64,000 nucleotides of DNA, from the NCBI GenBank assembly GCA_019636555.1, contig JAHBXH010000001.1:2142928-2206927 (forward strand), written 5' to 3'. Below the pieces are notes generated by a model, which saw only the letters and a program-made list of their open reading frames with translations, searched no databases and was not told where the DNA came from. Every line of letters starts with the position of its first letter. The first letter of the stretch is position 1. Both the position numbers and the translations under genes were made by a program. The stretch is from Phycisphaeraceae bacterium. GTDB taxonomy: Bacteria > Planctomycetota > Phycisphaerae > Phycisphaerales > UBA1924. Shown one piece after another: positions 48,618-58,400 of this stretch.

Positions 48618-49901
48618 TCACGGGCAGACCGCAAGGTTGTACGAAATCAGGAACAGGCCGAAGTCTGCATCATCAACGACGCCGTTGAGATTCAGATCGC
48701 CCGGACATTCCGCCGGCGGCGCGGGACACTCGATCTTGTCATACGCCTGGACAAACAGAACATAGTCGAGGTCGTTGACTATGCCGTCGAAATTGAGGTC
48801 CGCGGCGCAGTACGGCCGCTGCGTCAGAACGAAGAGTCGCGACGTGTTACCGCGCTTTCCCACCGCGACGATCTGGCCGAGGTCATTGATGTCCAGGAGC
48901 AGGCTGATCGTGACGTCTGAAGGAAGGTTGGCGAGCGTGCGCAGGTCGTACCACTTGCCGTCCTGGTACAAGCCGGTCGGATAGCCGACGCTTGTGGCGA
49001 TGATCTGACCGAACGAGTTCAAGCGGAGAGGGCCGCTCGGAACTGTCATCCCGGGAACGAGGTTTCCAAACGTGTAGATCTTCTTCGCGACCCCGTTGCT
49101 CCAGTATTGAATCCCGACCTTGGTCACGCTCCCGTCGATCCAACTCGCCGTGCTCACGACCTCTCCGATGTCGTTCATCGCCGGCTGCGACGAGTAGTAC
49201 ACATCGGGAATCGGTGTCGCGACTCCGTTGCTCGAATACACGTAGTAGCTGTTCATGAGCGAACAACCGCCGCCCGATCGCGTCTGCGAACCGTAACCGT
49301 TGACCAGCAGGTCGCTCGCGTTGTTGATCGAATAAGACACGCTCGAATACACGGTGCACGCCGAGGTGCATTGCTGCGACCACGGCCCGGCGGACTTCCA
49401 CGCTCCTTCTTTCCCGAATCCGCCTTTGCCGTACCACTGCGTGCTGCCGTTGCCGCAGTCAACAACGCTGAACGGAACGACAAACACACCCAACTCGCGC
49501 TTGTTGTTGATCCCGGTGGCGCTGTTCGCCATCCACGACGGGCCGGTTGGTCCATCCACAAGTTGTCCGTTCGACCACGCCCATGCGCGCGCGATGGTGC
49601 TTCCCGTTTGCTGATAGGTGCCGCAGACATCTCCGAAATCGTTGACTCCCGTCACGGCGGTCCAGGTCCTTCCCGATTGTCCGGGAACTGCCTGAAGCGA
49701 ACCGTTCTTCCAGAGCACGGGACCCGTCGTCGAGTAAGCGGCCACCCAGCCCCTGATATTGATGAACGCCTTGTTGGAGGGCACCGAGATCGGGATCTCA
49801 CCCGTCAGATCGAAGCGACCCGGCGCGCCTCGCGCGAGCTGCGCGCAGACGAAAAAGGCGCCCATCGTGAAGGCTACTTCACAGTTATTCATCGCGCGCA
49901 T
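48618..49901 (-). CDS. Secreted HAF-repeat protein with dockerin-like C-terminus
   Basis: Exported protein of 427 residues. Signal peptide near FTMGAFFVCAQLARG. The body has repeated HAF/DUF3466-type units of the form INDxGxVVG: GVNDFGDVCG, GINNKRELG, SINNASDLLVNG, AMNDIGEVVS, LNSFGQIIA, DINDLGQIVA, each with a nearby WxNG-type stretch; these likely form a beta-propeller. The C-terminus carries DLNFDGIVNDLDYVLF and DLNLNGVVDDADFGLF and ends AVCP. ATG at 49901 directly follows an in-frame GTG. The 194 bases upstream hold no gene; a possible TTGCTT-18-TAGCAT promoter lies at 50044-50015. Confidence 0.85.
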   Translation of the reverse strand: MRAMNNCEVAFTMGAFFVCAQLARGAPGRFDLTGEIPISVPSNKAFINIRGWVAAYSTTGPVLWKNGSLQAVPGQSGRTWTAVTGVNDFGDVCGTYQQTGSTIARAWAWSNGQLVDGPTGPSWMANSATGINNKRELGVFVVPFSVVDCGNGSTQWYGKGGFGKEGAWKSAGPWSQQCTSACTVYSSVSYSINNASDLLVNGYGSQTRSGGGCSLMNSYYVYSSNGVATPIPDVYYSSQPAMNDIGEVVSTASWIDGSVTKVGIQYWSNGVAKKIYTFGNLVPGMTVPSGPLRLNSFGQIIATSVGYPTGLYQDGKWYDLRTLANLPSDVTISLLLDINDLGQIVAVGKRGNTSRLFVLTQRPYCAADLNFDGIVNDLDYVLFVQAYDKIECPAPPAECPGDLNLNGVVDDADFGLFLISYNLAVCP

Positions 49902-50095
49902 CACAATCCAATCCGGCCGCGGCGGCCTGACGTCCGAGCGTCATGATGGGTGTCAACCCCGAGTCCGCGTCCCACGCGCACCGCCGAGTGCACCCTGCTC
50001 CCCTCAATCCCTTAATGCTACTTGCGGAAGGACCGAAAAAGCAACAACATCTTCAAGTCCGAGAACATTTCACTTCCGCGGCTTGATGACGGGAC

Positions 50096-51196
50096 TTAGT
50101 CAAGCGACGCGGCATCCGGATGGCCCAATTCCTTCGCCCTGTCACGAAGCCGCTCAAAGAGCGATGCCTCGCCGGCCCGGCGCGCCCTCACGGCGGCATC
50201 AAAGGCCAGATTCGCGTTCTTTGGCGCCGCGTCCGAGGCCTCTGCCAGGACTTGGGCCGCTTCGGTGCCGCGGTGCAGCGAGGAGAGCGCATCGGCGAGG
50301 ACGCGTGCATGAGCCTCTACGGCGCGCTCGCTTGGCTCGAGCCCGACGAGCAATTCGACCGTCTTCTCGGGACGCCCCGCGCGAGCGTGAATCCGCGCTT
50401 CAATGAATCTCCAGACCGTAATGCGGGGCTGCAGCTTTCTCGCCTTCTCGATCTGCTGCATCGCCACGTCGAGCTTGTTTTCTCGAAGCGCGATCTCCGC
50501 GAGCGAGCCCCACACGCGTCCATCGTCGGCATTGAGTCGGCCGGCACGCACGAGGCTCGCGCGCGCTTCGTCCAGTCTGCCGAGTTGGAGCTGCACCTGC
50601 CCGAGATAGAGCGGATACTCCGCGTTCGTCGGGTCCGCTGTCTGTGCCGCGGCATAGTGCTCGAGGGCTCGATCGGTCTTTCCGAGCATGCTCGAAATGG
50701 TTCCAGCTTGAAACTCGAGCCTGGCGTCGCGCGGTCCGATGGCGAGCGCGCGAACGTAGCTGTCGTAAGCGGAGCTGAAGTCATCTTTGTCGAGCATCAA
50801 TTCTGCGAAAGCGATGCGCAAACGCTGATCGGTCGGGAACTGCGCGATCGCGCCGCTCAGGATCGCTTGGGCTTCGGACGTTTTTTGTGCCCGCAACAGA
50901 TTGTCCACGGAATCAAGAATCGCGTCGACCTTCCGGGCGTCGGGGTCCTGCGCCTTGATTGCCGGCGCGGTGGGTTTCTCGGGCGCGAGCGAGCGAAGCG
51001 TCGGGATCGACCCGAAATCCAGCGGCGCCGAGGGATCCCGCAGCAGATAGATCGCGGCCCCGATGATCGCGCCAATCACCAGAACCGCGAAGAAGGCGGC
51101 GACCCGAATGAATCCTCCCGAGCGATGCACCGATCGGGCGGCAACCGTACCGCGGCGCGTACACTCGCCCTCCAATGTCCGAGACTTCCAAGCCAT
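50096..51196 (-). CDS. TPR-repeat membrane protein
   Basis: Single-pass protein of about 366 residues. A basic N-terminus leads to one membrane helix (VAAFFAVLVIGAIIGAAIYLL) and at least six TPR units (e.g. ALEHYAAAQTADPTNAEYPLYLG; DEARASLVRAGRLNADDGRVWG). The ATG at 51196 has GGAAG-type signals but lies 22 bases inside divergent valS; TTG at 51175 is an alternative. Probably a periplasmic protein-protein scaffold. Confidence 0.85.
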   Translation of the reverse strand: MAWKSRTLEGECTRRGTVAARSVHRSGGFIRVAAFFAVLVIGAIIGAAIYLLRDPSAPLDFGSIPTLRSLAPEKPTAPAIKAQDPDARKVDAILDSVDNLLRAQKTSEAQAILSGAIAQFPTDQRLRIAFAELMLDKDDFSSAYDSYVRALAIGPRDARLEFQAGTISSMLGKTDRALEHYAAAQTADPTNAEYPLYLGQVQLQLGRLDEARASLVRAGRLNADDGRVWGSLAEIALRENKLDVAMQQIEKARKLQPRITVWRFIEARIHARAGRPEKTVELLVGLEPSERAVEAHARVLADALSSLHRGTEAAQVLAEASDAAPKNANLAFDAAVRARRAGEASLFERLRDRAKELGHPDAASLD

Positions 51197-54100
51197 CTTC
51201 CGCTTCCGAGGCGACCGGCGGCGTCGAACTGCCCAAGCAGTACAAACCCGCCGACCATGAACAGCGTATTCGCGCCCGCTGGGACGAGGCAAAGGCGTTC
51301 CACGCCGATCCGCAGCGCGTCCTGCGGGGCGAGGCCAAGCCCTACTGCATCGTCATCCCGCCTCCGAACGTGACGGACCGGTTGCACCTGGGGCACGCGC
51401 TCAACAACACGCTTCAGGATGTGCTCGCCCGGGCACACCGGATGAAGGGCTTCGAGACGCTCTGGATGCCCGGAACGGACCACGCGGGCATCGCCACGCA
51501 GGCGGTGGTCGAGCGCCGGCTGAAGAAGGACGAGGGGATTACGCGTCAGCAACTCGGTCGCGAGAAATTCGTCGCGAAGGTGCAGGCGTTCAAGGACGAG
51601 TACGAGAAGATCATCACCGATCAGCTCAAGCTGATGGGGTGCTCCTGCGACTGGGATCGCCAACGCTTCACGATGGATGAGGTCTGCGCCCGCGCCGTGC
51701 GCGAGGCGTTCTTCCGGCTCTTCAAAGACGGGCTCATCTACCGCGGCAAGCGCCTGGTGAACTGGGACCCGGTGCTGCAAACGGCGGTCTCGGATGATGA
51801 GTGCTACGAGGAAGAGATCGACTCTTCGTTCTTCTACCTGCGCTATCCGCTGAGGGAAATGGCCAAAGGGCCAAAGCGCCAAAGCGCCAAAGTCTCCGCG
51901 AATGAATCGATGCCGGTTACGTGGAACGAACTCGCGCGGCGCGGGTATCCGGGTGCAGAGCAGCATGGCGGCGAAGAACAGGCCTGGGTGACGGTCGCGA
52001 CGACGCGGCCGGAGACCTATCTGGGCGATACTGCGGTTGCGATCAATCCGAAGGACCCGCGTGCGAAGTCGCTGCGCGGGCTGTTCGTCGAGTTGCCGCT
52101 GGTCGGCCGCATCATTCCGGTGATCGAGGATGATTACGTCGTGCTGCCCGCGGCGATGCAGGCGGACCCCGAGGCCGCAAAGGGTGATCCGAAAGCGGTG
52201 TACGCAACCGGCTTCCTGAAAGTCACGCCGGCGCACGATCCGAACGACTACGAGATCGGCCAGCGCCACAAGGACGCGATCGAGGCCTGCGGCAACCCGG
52301 TGATGATCAACATGCTCGCGCCGGACGGAAGCGTGAGCGACAAGCACGGTTGGTCCGATGTGGGTGATGCGCATCTGTTTGTGGGCCTGCCGCGCGAGAA
52401 GGCGCGGAAGAAGGTGCTCGAAGAGTTCAAAGCGCGAACGGTTGACAACTCGACCGCGACGCTGCTCGCCGAAACCAAGCCTTATCGCCACAGCGTAAAG
52501 CACAGCGACCGCAGCAAGGCGATCATCGAACCGTACCTGAGCGATCAGTGGTACGTGAAGGTGACGGACGATCGACTGGCGCCGGCGGCGAATAGAGCAT
52601 TGTCTTCTGCCTTTGGTGGCACTGGTCTGGAGACCAGTGCCACCAAAGGCAAAGAGAAAGCCAACTCAGACGGAGAACTTCGGTTCTATCCGGCCCGCTA
52701 CGCGAAGACGTACGAGCAGTGGCATGATGGAATTCGGGATTGGTGCATCAGCCGGCAGCTTTGGTGGGGGCATCGGGTGCCGGTGTGGACGCTACGCGAC
52801 GATGCGCCTTTGAAAGGCGGCGATTTCAGCCGAAGTCTCGGCACACTAGCGTCTTGGATTCGCGAAGGCAGGATTTGTGGATATGCCTTCGGCAATCCCC
52901 TGACCGAACAAGGACTCAAATTGGATCTCGCGGAAAAAAACACTTCGAGCGAAATCCACATTTGCGTACTCGATCAAGATGATGATGAGATTGTTTCTCA
53001 GCTTGAGATGAATGGTTTCGAGCAGGACACCGACGTCCTCGACACCTGGTTCTCCTCGGCCCTCTGGCCGATCTCCACGATGGGCTGGCCGAATCCGGAG
53101 CTTGCCGGCAAGGAATTCGACGGTCTTCTCCAAGCTTTCAACCCCACCACCACGCTCTGCACGGCGCGTGAAATCATCACGCTCTGGGTGAGCCGCATGG
53201 TGATGTTCGAGCGCTATCTGATGCCGGAGAAATGGGCAGCGGAAAAGACCAAGCCGAACGCCCTCGCATCGCTCGCCGAAAACGGCGAAGGCCGCGGTCC
53301 GCTCCCATTCAAGAACGTGTTCATCCACGCCGTCATCCAGGACGGCGAAGGCCGCAAGATGAGCAAGAGCCTCGGCAACGGGCTCGATCCGCTCGACATC
53401 ATCGCTTCGCACGGCTCGGATGCGATGCGCTTCACGCTTTGTCAGATGACGACACAGACGCAAGATGTCCGCATGCCGATGGTCAAGGATCCGACGACCG
53501 GCCGCAATACCTCGCCCAAATTCGATCTCGGGCGCAACTTCTCCAACAAGCTCTGGAACGCCGCGCGCTTCACGATGTCGATGCTCGCCTCTTCACATCC
53601 GACATCCGACACTTCGCATCCGACATCGCTCATCGATCGCTGGATGCTTTCGCGACTCGCGACCGCGACGAAGGAAGTCGACGAAGCGCTCGCAAACTTC
53701 GAGTACAGCAACTACGCCCAGACGATGTACGACCTGCTCTGGCGCGACTTTTGCGATTGGTATCTCGAAGCAATTAAACCCACCATCGCGTCGGACAAGT
53801 CGCAGCAAGCGGTGCTCCGCACCACGCTCGATTGCATCCTGCGCCTGCTCCATCCGATCATGCCGTACGTGACCGAGGCGGTCTACGAACAAGTGCGATT
53901 GCTGCCCGAGATGCCGGTGAAGGGAATTTCGCTCGCTTCGTCGCGAAAGGGCAATTTGCTTTGCACCGCTGGGTGGCCGGAAGTGTCCGACTCGCTCCGA
54001 AGCGAAGAGATCGAAGCCGAGTTCGAACGGGCACGCTCCCTCGTCACAGCGATCCGCGAAGTGCGGGCTCAGCACGCCGTGCCACCCAAGCGCCGAATTA

Positions 54101-54468
54101 CGCTCCATGCCGCGGGCGCAGCAGTTGATGCGCAAGCCGGCGCGCTCGTTCAGACGCTCGCAGGCGTGGAAACGATCACTTCGGACGTATCGCCCTCCGG
54201 TTCGGTCGCTATGCCGTTCGAGTCGTCGCAATTGCATCTGAGCAATCTGAAGGATGCCGCGTCGGCAGCCGACACCGGCGCCGAGCGCGAACGCCTTCAG
54301 AAAGTCATCGCGGACAACGAGAAGTCGATCGCGACGCTCGAAGGCCGACTCAACAACCCGGGCTACGCGCAGAAGGCCCCACCCGCGATGGTGAAGCAGA
54401 CGCAAGATCAACTCGCGAAGGCCAAGGCCGATCGCGACGCGGCACAGTCCGCACTGGCGGCGTTGTGA
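51175..54468 (+). CDS. valS: Valine-tRNA ligase, enlarged by in-frame insertions
   Basis: Charges tRNA-Val, 1097 residues (E. coli 951). Class I motifs: HLGH (71-74) and KMSKS (728-732); editing-domain region VTVATTRPETYLGDTAV; anticodon domain FSNKLWNAARF; a C-terminal coiled coil (ERERLQKVIADNEKSIATLEGRL). Extra length sits mainly around residues 229-242, 478-495, 545-610 and 806-818. Three of these blocks coincide with repetitive DNA (listed separately). The frame is unbroken and all catalytic motifs intact, so the gene should be functional. The metallopeptidase gene overlaps its stop (GTGA). Confidence 0.97.
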   Translation: MSETSKPSSASEATGGVELPKQYKPADHEQRIRARWDEAKAFHADPQRVLRGEAKPYCIVIPPPNVTDRLHLGHALNNTLQDVLARAHRMKGFETLWMPGTDHAGIATQAVVERRLKKDEGITRQQLGREKFVAKVQAFKDEYEKIITDQLKLMGCSCDWDRQRFTMDEVCARAVREAFFRLFKDGLIYRGKRLVNWDPVLQTAVSDDECYEEEIDSSFFYLRYPLREMAKGPKRQSAKVSANESMPVTWNELARRGYPGAEQHGGEEQAWVTVATTRPETYLGDTAVAINPKDPRAKSLRGLFVELPLVGRIIPVIEDDYVVLPAAMQADPEAAKGDPKAVYATGFLKVTPAHDPNDYEIGQRHKDAIEACGNPVMINMLAPDGSVSDKHGWSDVGDAHLFVGLPREKARKKVLEEFKARTVDNSTATLLAETKPYRHSVKHSDRSKAIIEPYLSDQWYVKVTDDRLAPAANRALSSAFGGTGLETSATKGKEKANSDGELRFYPARYAKTYEQWHDGIRDWCISRQLWWGHRVPVWTLRDDAPLKGGDFSRSLGTLASWIREGRICGYAFGNPLTEQGLKLDLAEKNTSSEIHICVLDQDDDEIVSQLEMNGFEQDTDVLDTWFSSALWPISTMGWPNPELAGKEFDGLLQAFNPTTTLCTAREIITLWVSRMVMFERYLMPEKWAAEKTKPNALASLAENGEGRGPLPFKNVFIHAVIQDGEGRKMSKSLGNGLDPLDIIASHGSDAMRFTLCQMTTQTQDVRMPMVKDPTTGRNTSPKFDLGRNFSNKLWNAARFTMSMLASSHPTSDTSHPTSLIDRWMLSRLATATKEVDEALANFEYSNYAQTMYDLLWRDFCDWYLEAIKPTIASDKSQQAVLRTTLDCILRLLHPIMPYVTEAVYEQVRLLPEMPVKGISLASSRKGNLLCTAGWPEVSDSLRSEEIEAEFERARSLVTAIREVRAQHAVPPKRRITLHAAGAAVDAQAGALVQTLAGVETITSDVSPSGSVAMPFESSQLHLSNLKDAASAADTGAERERLQKVIADNEKSIATLEGRLNNPGYAQKAPPAMVKQTQDQLAKAKADRDAAQSALAAL
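51862..51892 (+). repeat. Tandem 8-base repeat inside valS
   Basis: Nearly four copies of GCCAAAGN in tandem. The period of 8 is not a multiple of three, so the encoded peptide (AKGPKRQSAKV) does not repeat. It sits in a linker of the synthetase. Confidence 0.85.
52609..52650 (+). repeat. 42-base perfect palindrome inside valS
   Basis: Two perfect 20-base arms (left arm starts GCCTTTGGTGGCACTGG, right arm ends GTGCCACCAAAGGC) separated by GG. It is read through in frame as FGGTGLETSATKG and has no T-run, so it is not a terminator. Structure resembles a REP or short mobile palindromic element. Confidence 0.9.
53594..53629 (+). repeat. CATCCGACA-type repeat inside valS
   Basis: Three imperfect copies of CATCCGACA spaced over 36 bases, encoding SHPTSDTSHPTS just before the conserved LIDRWMLSRL segment of the anticodon domain. 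Confidence 0.75.
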
Positions 54469-55547
54469 GAAGGGCCGGTTTCTACTCATGCTGCCGATCG
54501 TGGCTTTGCATGATCGGCGCCCCGGCGCTCGCGCTCTCATTGCTGAGCTCCGGATGCGACGCACCCGCATCCCAGAGCGGCTTCGAGTTGCCCGCATCCT
54601 CGATCACCAGCAACGCTCCTCACGTCGAAGCCGTCATGGCGCGTGACACATGGGATTTCGGCTCCGCCAAGGGAATCGCCATCACGACGCGATCGTTCCG
54701 AATCTATTCGACGGCCGATGCGGGGCTCACGTCGCGACTGCCCGCGTTTCTTGAAGCGTCGCTCGTCCACGATCGCACCGCGCTCGCCGATTTACCTGCG
54801 CCCGCCGACCGGATGGAGACCTTCGTGCTCGCCAACCGCACCGAATGGTCGCGCTGCGTGCAGATGATCTGGGCGGAGAAATCCGACCCTTATCTCTTCA
54901 TCCAGCGCGGCGGCGTCACCGCCGGCGGAAAGAGCGTGCTCTACGACATCGGACCGCGAGACACGCTCGTGCTTGCGGCACACGAGGGTTGGCACCAGTT
55001 CGCGCAATCGACTTTCAAGGAGCAACTCCCGACCTGGCTCGATGAAGGAATCGCGGCATACATGGAAGGCTTCCGGAGCGAGGCGGGAACAGACCGGTTT
55101 GTTTTCCTTCCGTGGGCGAACACCGAGCGTTTCGATCGACTCCGCGATGCGTACGCCGCCGGGGCGCTTATGAACCTGCGAGAATTCATGGCTTCGAGCC
55201 CGACGCGCCAGATTTCCGCTTCGGGAGGCGACGCGCTCACGTGGTATGCGCAGGCATGGGTGCTCGTCCACTGGCTCAACGAGGGAGACAACGGCGCGAT
55301 GCGGGCCGGTTTGAACCAGATTATTGTGGATGCGTCGAACGGCGCGATTCTTGAACGCGTCGAACGGAAGCTCGGAGCCAAGTCCGCCGTGTACGTGCGA
55401 CAGAAGCGCCCGGGTCCTGAAATCTGGCAGACGTACTTCGGCGCCGACACCGATTCAGCCAACGACTCCTATCAGGCGTTTATCGCGAGGGTCGTCCAGA
55501 CCGGGTCGCGCGACAAGATCATCGCCGGACACTCGCCAATCGAGTGA
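54465..55547 (+). CDS. Peptidase MA-like (DUF1570-type) lipoprotein
   Basis: Putative zinc peptidase of 360 residues. A hydrophobic stretch ends in lipobox LSSGC (about residue 31). The zinc motif is HEGWH (AAHEGWHQFAQ) and the third ligand Glu lies in WLDEGIAAYMEG, as in gluzincins. The start is GTG overlapping the valS stop; an ATG at 54510 would shorten the leader but keep the lipobox. Known relatives are planctomycete proteins of unknown substrate. Confidence 0.85.
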   Translation: MRRAGFYSCCRSWLCMIGAPALALSLLSSGCDAPASQSGFELPASSITSNAPHVEAVMARDTWDFGSAKGIAITTRSFRIYSTADAGLTSRLPAFLEASLVHDRTALADLPAPADRMETFVLANRTEWSRCVQMIWAEKSDPYLFIQRGGVTAGGKSVLYDIGPRDTLVLAAHEGWHQFAQSTFKEQLPTWLDEGIAAYMEGFRSEAGTDRFVFLPWANTERFDRLRDAYAAGALMNLREFMASSPTRQISASGGDALTWYAQAWVLVHWLNEGDNGAMRAGLNQIIVDASNGAILERVERKLGAKSAVYVRQKRPGPEIWQTYFGADTDSANDSYQAFIARVVQTGSRDKIIAGHSPIE

Positions 55548-55609
55548 CGCTCATACGAGTTCTGCACCGACGTCATTCGCGCCTCTCGAGAAGCACTTTC
55601 CCGCGGCAA

Positions 55610-58018
55610 TTATTGCGGTTTCGGCTCGGGCAATTCGCTCTGGCCGCGCCACGTCGGGGGCAGATCGTTCAGCGGAAAGACCCACCGCACCACGGTCATG
55701 CCCTTCGTATCCATCGGCTGCCCTTCGATACTCACCGTCACCGGCGCGGGCAATCCGTCTCCAGAGCCCGCCGCCCCGCCGACGAAGCCGATCATGATCA
55801 CGCACGGCTGCGTAAACCAGCGCCCCAGATCGAGACACTGCGTCGCTTCGCGCCGGAGGATCGAAACCTGCGAAGACGATTGCCGGCTCGCGTCTTCCGG
55901 AATCCCGAGTTCCGGAAACAAGCTCACCGCAGTCATCGCGTCGGTTACCGATCGAAAGGCGCCCGAGTCGATCCCCGAGTTGAGCCCGAGGCTGCCGTAC
56001 GTTGAGGTCGGCACCAGGTTGCTCAAATACAGTTCACCCGAGCTCAATGCCGGAGTCTGCTCGGTTTCGATCGTGAGATCGAGCGGAACGCCGGGCGCCC
56101 ACGCTTTGCTCGCGGGCCATTTCCAGAATTGCACGCGCGAAACAAGCCGCGCTCGTACGTCCGCCCCGACCGGTTGCTGGGTGACCACGTGACAGATCAA
56201 GAGATCGTGCACCGGCGCCGGCAACTCGTGCACGAGGGCGCCGATCAGCTTCGCTCCGTCGGCTCGGATCGTCCCGCCCTGATACGGGTGCGGCATTCCC
56301 CAACGCGGCAGCCCCGCCCAGTCGAGTTGCACCTGCTTGACTGTGGAACGGGAAGGAAGATCGAGCCGCGTCGGGTCTCGCCCGTCGATCTGATACTCGC
56401 GCGCATCCATGAAGCCGCTGCGCTGTGAGTTCCCGACCGGATCCCACGGTGAAAGCACGCCGCTGAGCTCGCGCCTCAGCCCCGGCGACTCCGGCAGTCC
56501 GTCGCGATCCGGCGCGACCACGCGCACCGATCCATCGCGAGGAAGCATCAGGCTCATCCACGACCTCGCGCGCTGAACATTCTGACCGTACACATGATCG
56601 AGGATCGTGAGGTGCGAAGCCTCGAAGTGGCGAGGCCGAAACCACGTCGCGGTTCCGAACGCGAGGCCGGTGAACGCGACCGCGGTCAGCATAAAACCGA
56701 GCCACGCAAACCGCGTCGCCTTGCGGGCGCGAAGCACGCCGAAACCCAGCGGCCCCGCGAGCAGCCAGTAGAGAATAAAGACGGTGACGCCGAGCAACAC
56801 TCCCGTGACGGCGGTGCCGCGCTTGGCGATCTGCGACGAAATCGTCTGATCGACCCCGATTACCTGCCCGCGGCCGATCACCTCTTTTTGATCGGGCTGC
56901 AGAATGCCGCGCTTCCCGAGCACGCGATGCCAGAACACGTCCGCATCGAGCACTCCGCCTTGCGAAAACAGCCGCGACGACAAGTCGAAGCCGATGAGTG
57001 TCACGGCCCCGATCCCGACGATCCGCCGCACGACAACGCACTCTCCCTTTGGGCCGCTCAATATCCGCATAGCGTCACCCGGCGCGGCGGAATTGAGCGG
57101 CTCGAATACGTGCAGGACCGCTGAACGAGGAAGCGGCGATTCCTTGCTTCGTGTCAGCATTCCGCGAAAATCCGACAGGTCCACACCCTCCCGCCGCATG
57201 ATGTTCACGGCGGGCAAGATATCCATGAGCTCGTTGGTCGCCGAATTCGTCCACGATTGCCCGCTGGGCGGCAGGACGATGACAAGATGTCCGCCTCGCT
57301 GCACCCACTCCTTGATCGAGCGAGTTTTGTCGCCCCGCAACTGGCTGATGTCGGTGTCCGTTCCGCCGGTCGAATCGCCCCAGACGATCGTTTCGTAGGG
57401 GGCGAGTCCCATCCACCGGTCGGGCATGCCCTTGGCCGTCAGCCCCGGCACCGATTCGACTAACTCGTGCGACAACGCTGGAAAGACCGAGGCGCCGGTG
57501 GCCACCGACGTCGCATACTGCCGAAGGCCCATTTCGTGGACACCCACGATTCCGGTCATGGCCGTACCCGAGTCCAACACCTTGCCCCCCGGCAAAATTT
57601 GCCGGCGCGCCAGCAGTCGGCCTGGCCGCTGACCGACCGGCTCGCGATCGTCAGCGATGGGCTCGTTGACGAGAATCAGCAAAGATTCGCCGCCTCGAAA
57701 CCAAAAGGGAAGCCGGAAATAAACCCAGGCATCCATGGTGACGCCGGGATTGAGCGTTTGTGTCCGCGTGTAGGCCGGCCTGTCACCATCGGCGTCGGAC
57801 GTCACGATTCGAACCAGGACGTCGCGCTGCTTGACCGCCGAATCGGTCAGCCGAAGCCTCACGCCGCACCAGTCGCCCGCCCGGCAGACGTTTCCGACGC
57901 CGAATTCCCCCACTTCAACCTTGATTTCGTCGGCCTGAATGGCTTGGGCAGAAGCCTGCATCGCCCCCGCGAGCGCGACAGCAAAAACGAAGAGGCGAAA
58001 AAGGTGGCGGATGTGCAT
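55610..58018 (-). CDS. Large membrane protein with signal peptide, function unknown
   Basis: 802 residues. Signal peptide FVFAVALAGAMQASAQ, then a periplasmic part containing a glutamine-amidotransferase-like segment (IKEWVQRGGHLVIVLPP) and VGIGAVTLIGFDLSSRLF. Two membrane helices (VTGVLLGVTVFILYWLLAG; FAWLGFMLTAVAFTGLAFG, about 435-490) and a beta-rich C-terminal part follow. This arrangement resembles proteins encoded beside BatA/ABC-type gliding components in planctomycetes; that comparison is from memory and weak. ATG at 58018 chosen for the signal peptide. Confidence 0.78.
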   Translation of the reverse strand: MHIRHLFRLFVFAVALAGAMQASAQAIQADEIKVEVGEFGVGNVCRAGDWCGVRLRLTDSAVKQRDVLVRIVTSDADGDRPAYTRTQTLNPGVTMDAWVYFRLPFWFRGGESLLILVNEPIADDREPVGQRPGRLLARRQILPGGKVLDSGTAMTGIVGVHEMGLRQYATSVATGASVFPALSHELVESVPGLTAKGMPDRWMGLAPYETIVWGDSTGGTDTDISQLRGDKTRSIKEWVQRGGHLVIVLPPSGQSWTNSATNELMDILPAVNIMRREGVDLSDFRGMLTRSKESPLPRSAVLHVFEPLNSAAPGDAMRILSGPKGECVVVRRIVGIGAVTLIGFDLSSRLFSQGGVLDADVFWHRVLGKRGILQPDQKEVIGRGQVIGVDQTISSQIAKRGTAVTGVLLGVTVFILYWLLAGPLGFGVLRARKATRFAWLGFMLTAVAFTGLAFGTATWFRPRHFEASHLTILDHVYGQNVQRARSWMSLMLPRDGSVRVVAPDRDGLPESPGLRRELSGVLSPWDPVGNSQRSGFMDAREYQIDGRDPTRLDLPSRSTVKQVQLDWAGLPRWGMPHPYQGGTIRADGAKLIGALVHELPAPVHDLLICHVVTQQPVGADVRARLVSRVQFWKWPASKAWAPGVPLDLTIETEQTPALSSGELYLSNLVPTSTYGSLGLNSGIDSGAFRSVTDAMTAVSLFPELGIPEDASRQSSSQVSILRREATQCLDLGRWFTQPCVIMIGFVGGAAGSGDGLPAPVTVSIEGQPMDTKGMTVVRWVFPLNDLPPTWRGQSELPEPKPQ

Positions 58019-58148
58019 CGAACACCATTCTAAAGCGGGCGGCGTTCGGTTCGCACGGCGAGCCGAAGCCGCTGAATGTAGGAATGTGAACGGCGGCACA
58101 CCGTTCGCGGAGTTGGACCAAAGTCGCGCATGTCCGGGGACGATTCAC

Positions 58149-58400
58149 ATGACCATGGCTGAGATTCTGGGCAACTCATGGATCGTGGTCGTGGGGCTCA
58201 TTGCGTGCTCGGTCATCGCCACGCTGTACACCCTTGCCACGGCGGTCCGAAATCAGACCTACACGCACGATGTGCAGGTGGGTGTCGCCAAGCTCCAGCA
58301 GCAATATCAGGCCCGCATGCGAGCGTTGCAAGAAGCGGCTCAGACCGGCGAAGTCGAATTGCTCCCCGCTGAGCCGGAACAACCGAAAAAGGCTGCCTGA
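58149..58400 (+). CDS. Small membrane protein with coiled-coil tail
   Basis: 83 residues: one membrane helix (SWIVVVGLIACSVIATLYTL) followed by a charged coiled coil (GVAKLQQQYQARMRALQEAA) and a Pro/Glu tail. GGGGA precedes the ATG at 58149. It diverges from the large membrane protein (130 bases). No family was recognised. Confidence 0.65.
   Translation: MTMAEILGNSWIVVVGLIACSVIATLYTLATAVRNQTYTHDVQVGVAKLQQQYQARMRALQEAAQTGEVELLPAEPEQPKKAA

Noticed and set aside
52609..52650. Palindrome in valS as a terminator or premature gene end
   Set aside because: No T-run follows, the reading frame continues, and the KMSKS and anticodon domains lie downstream.
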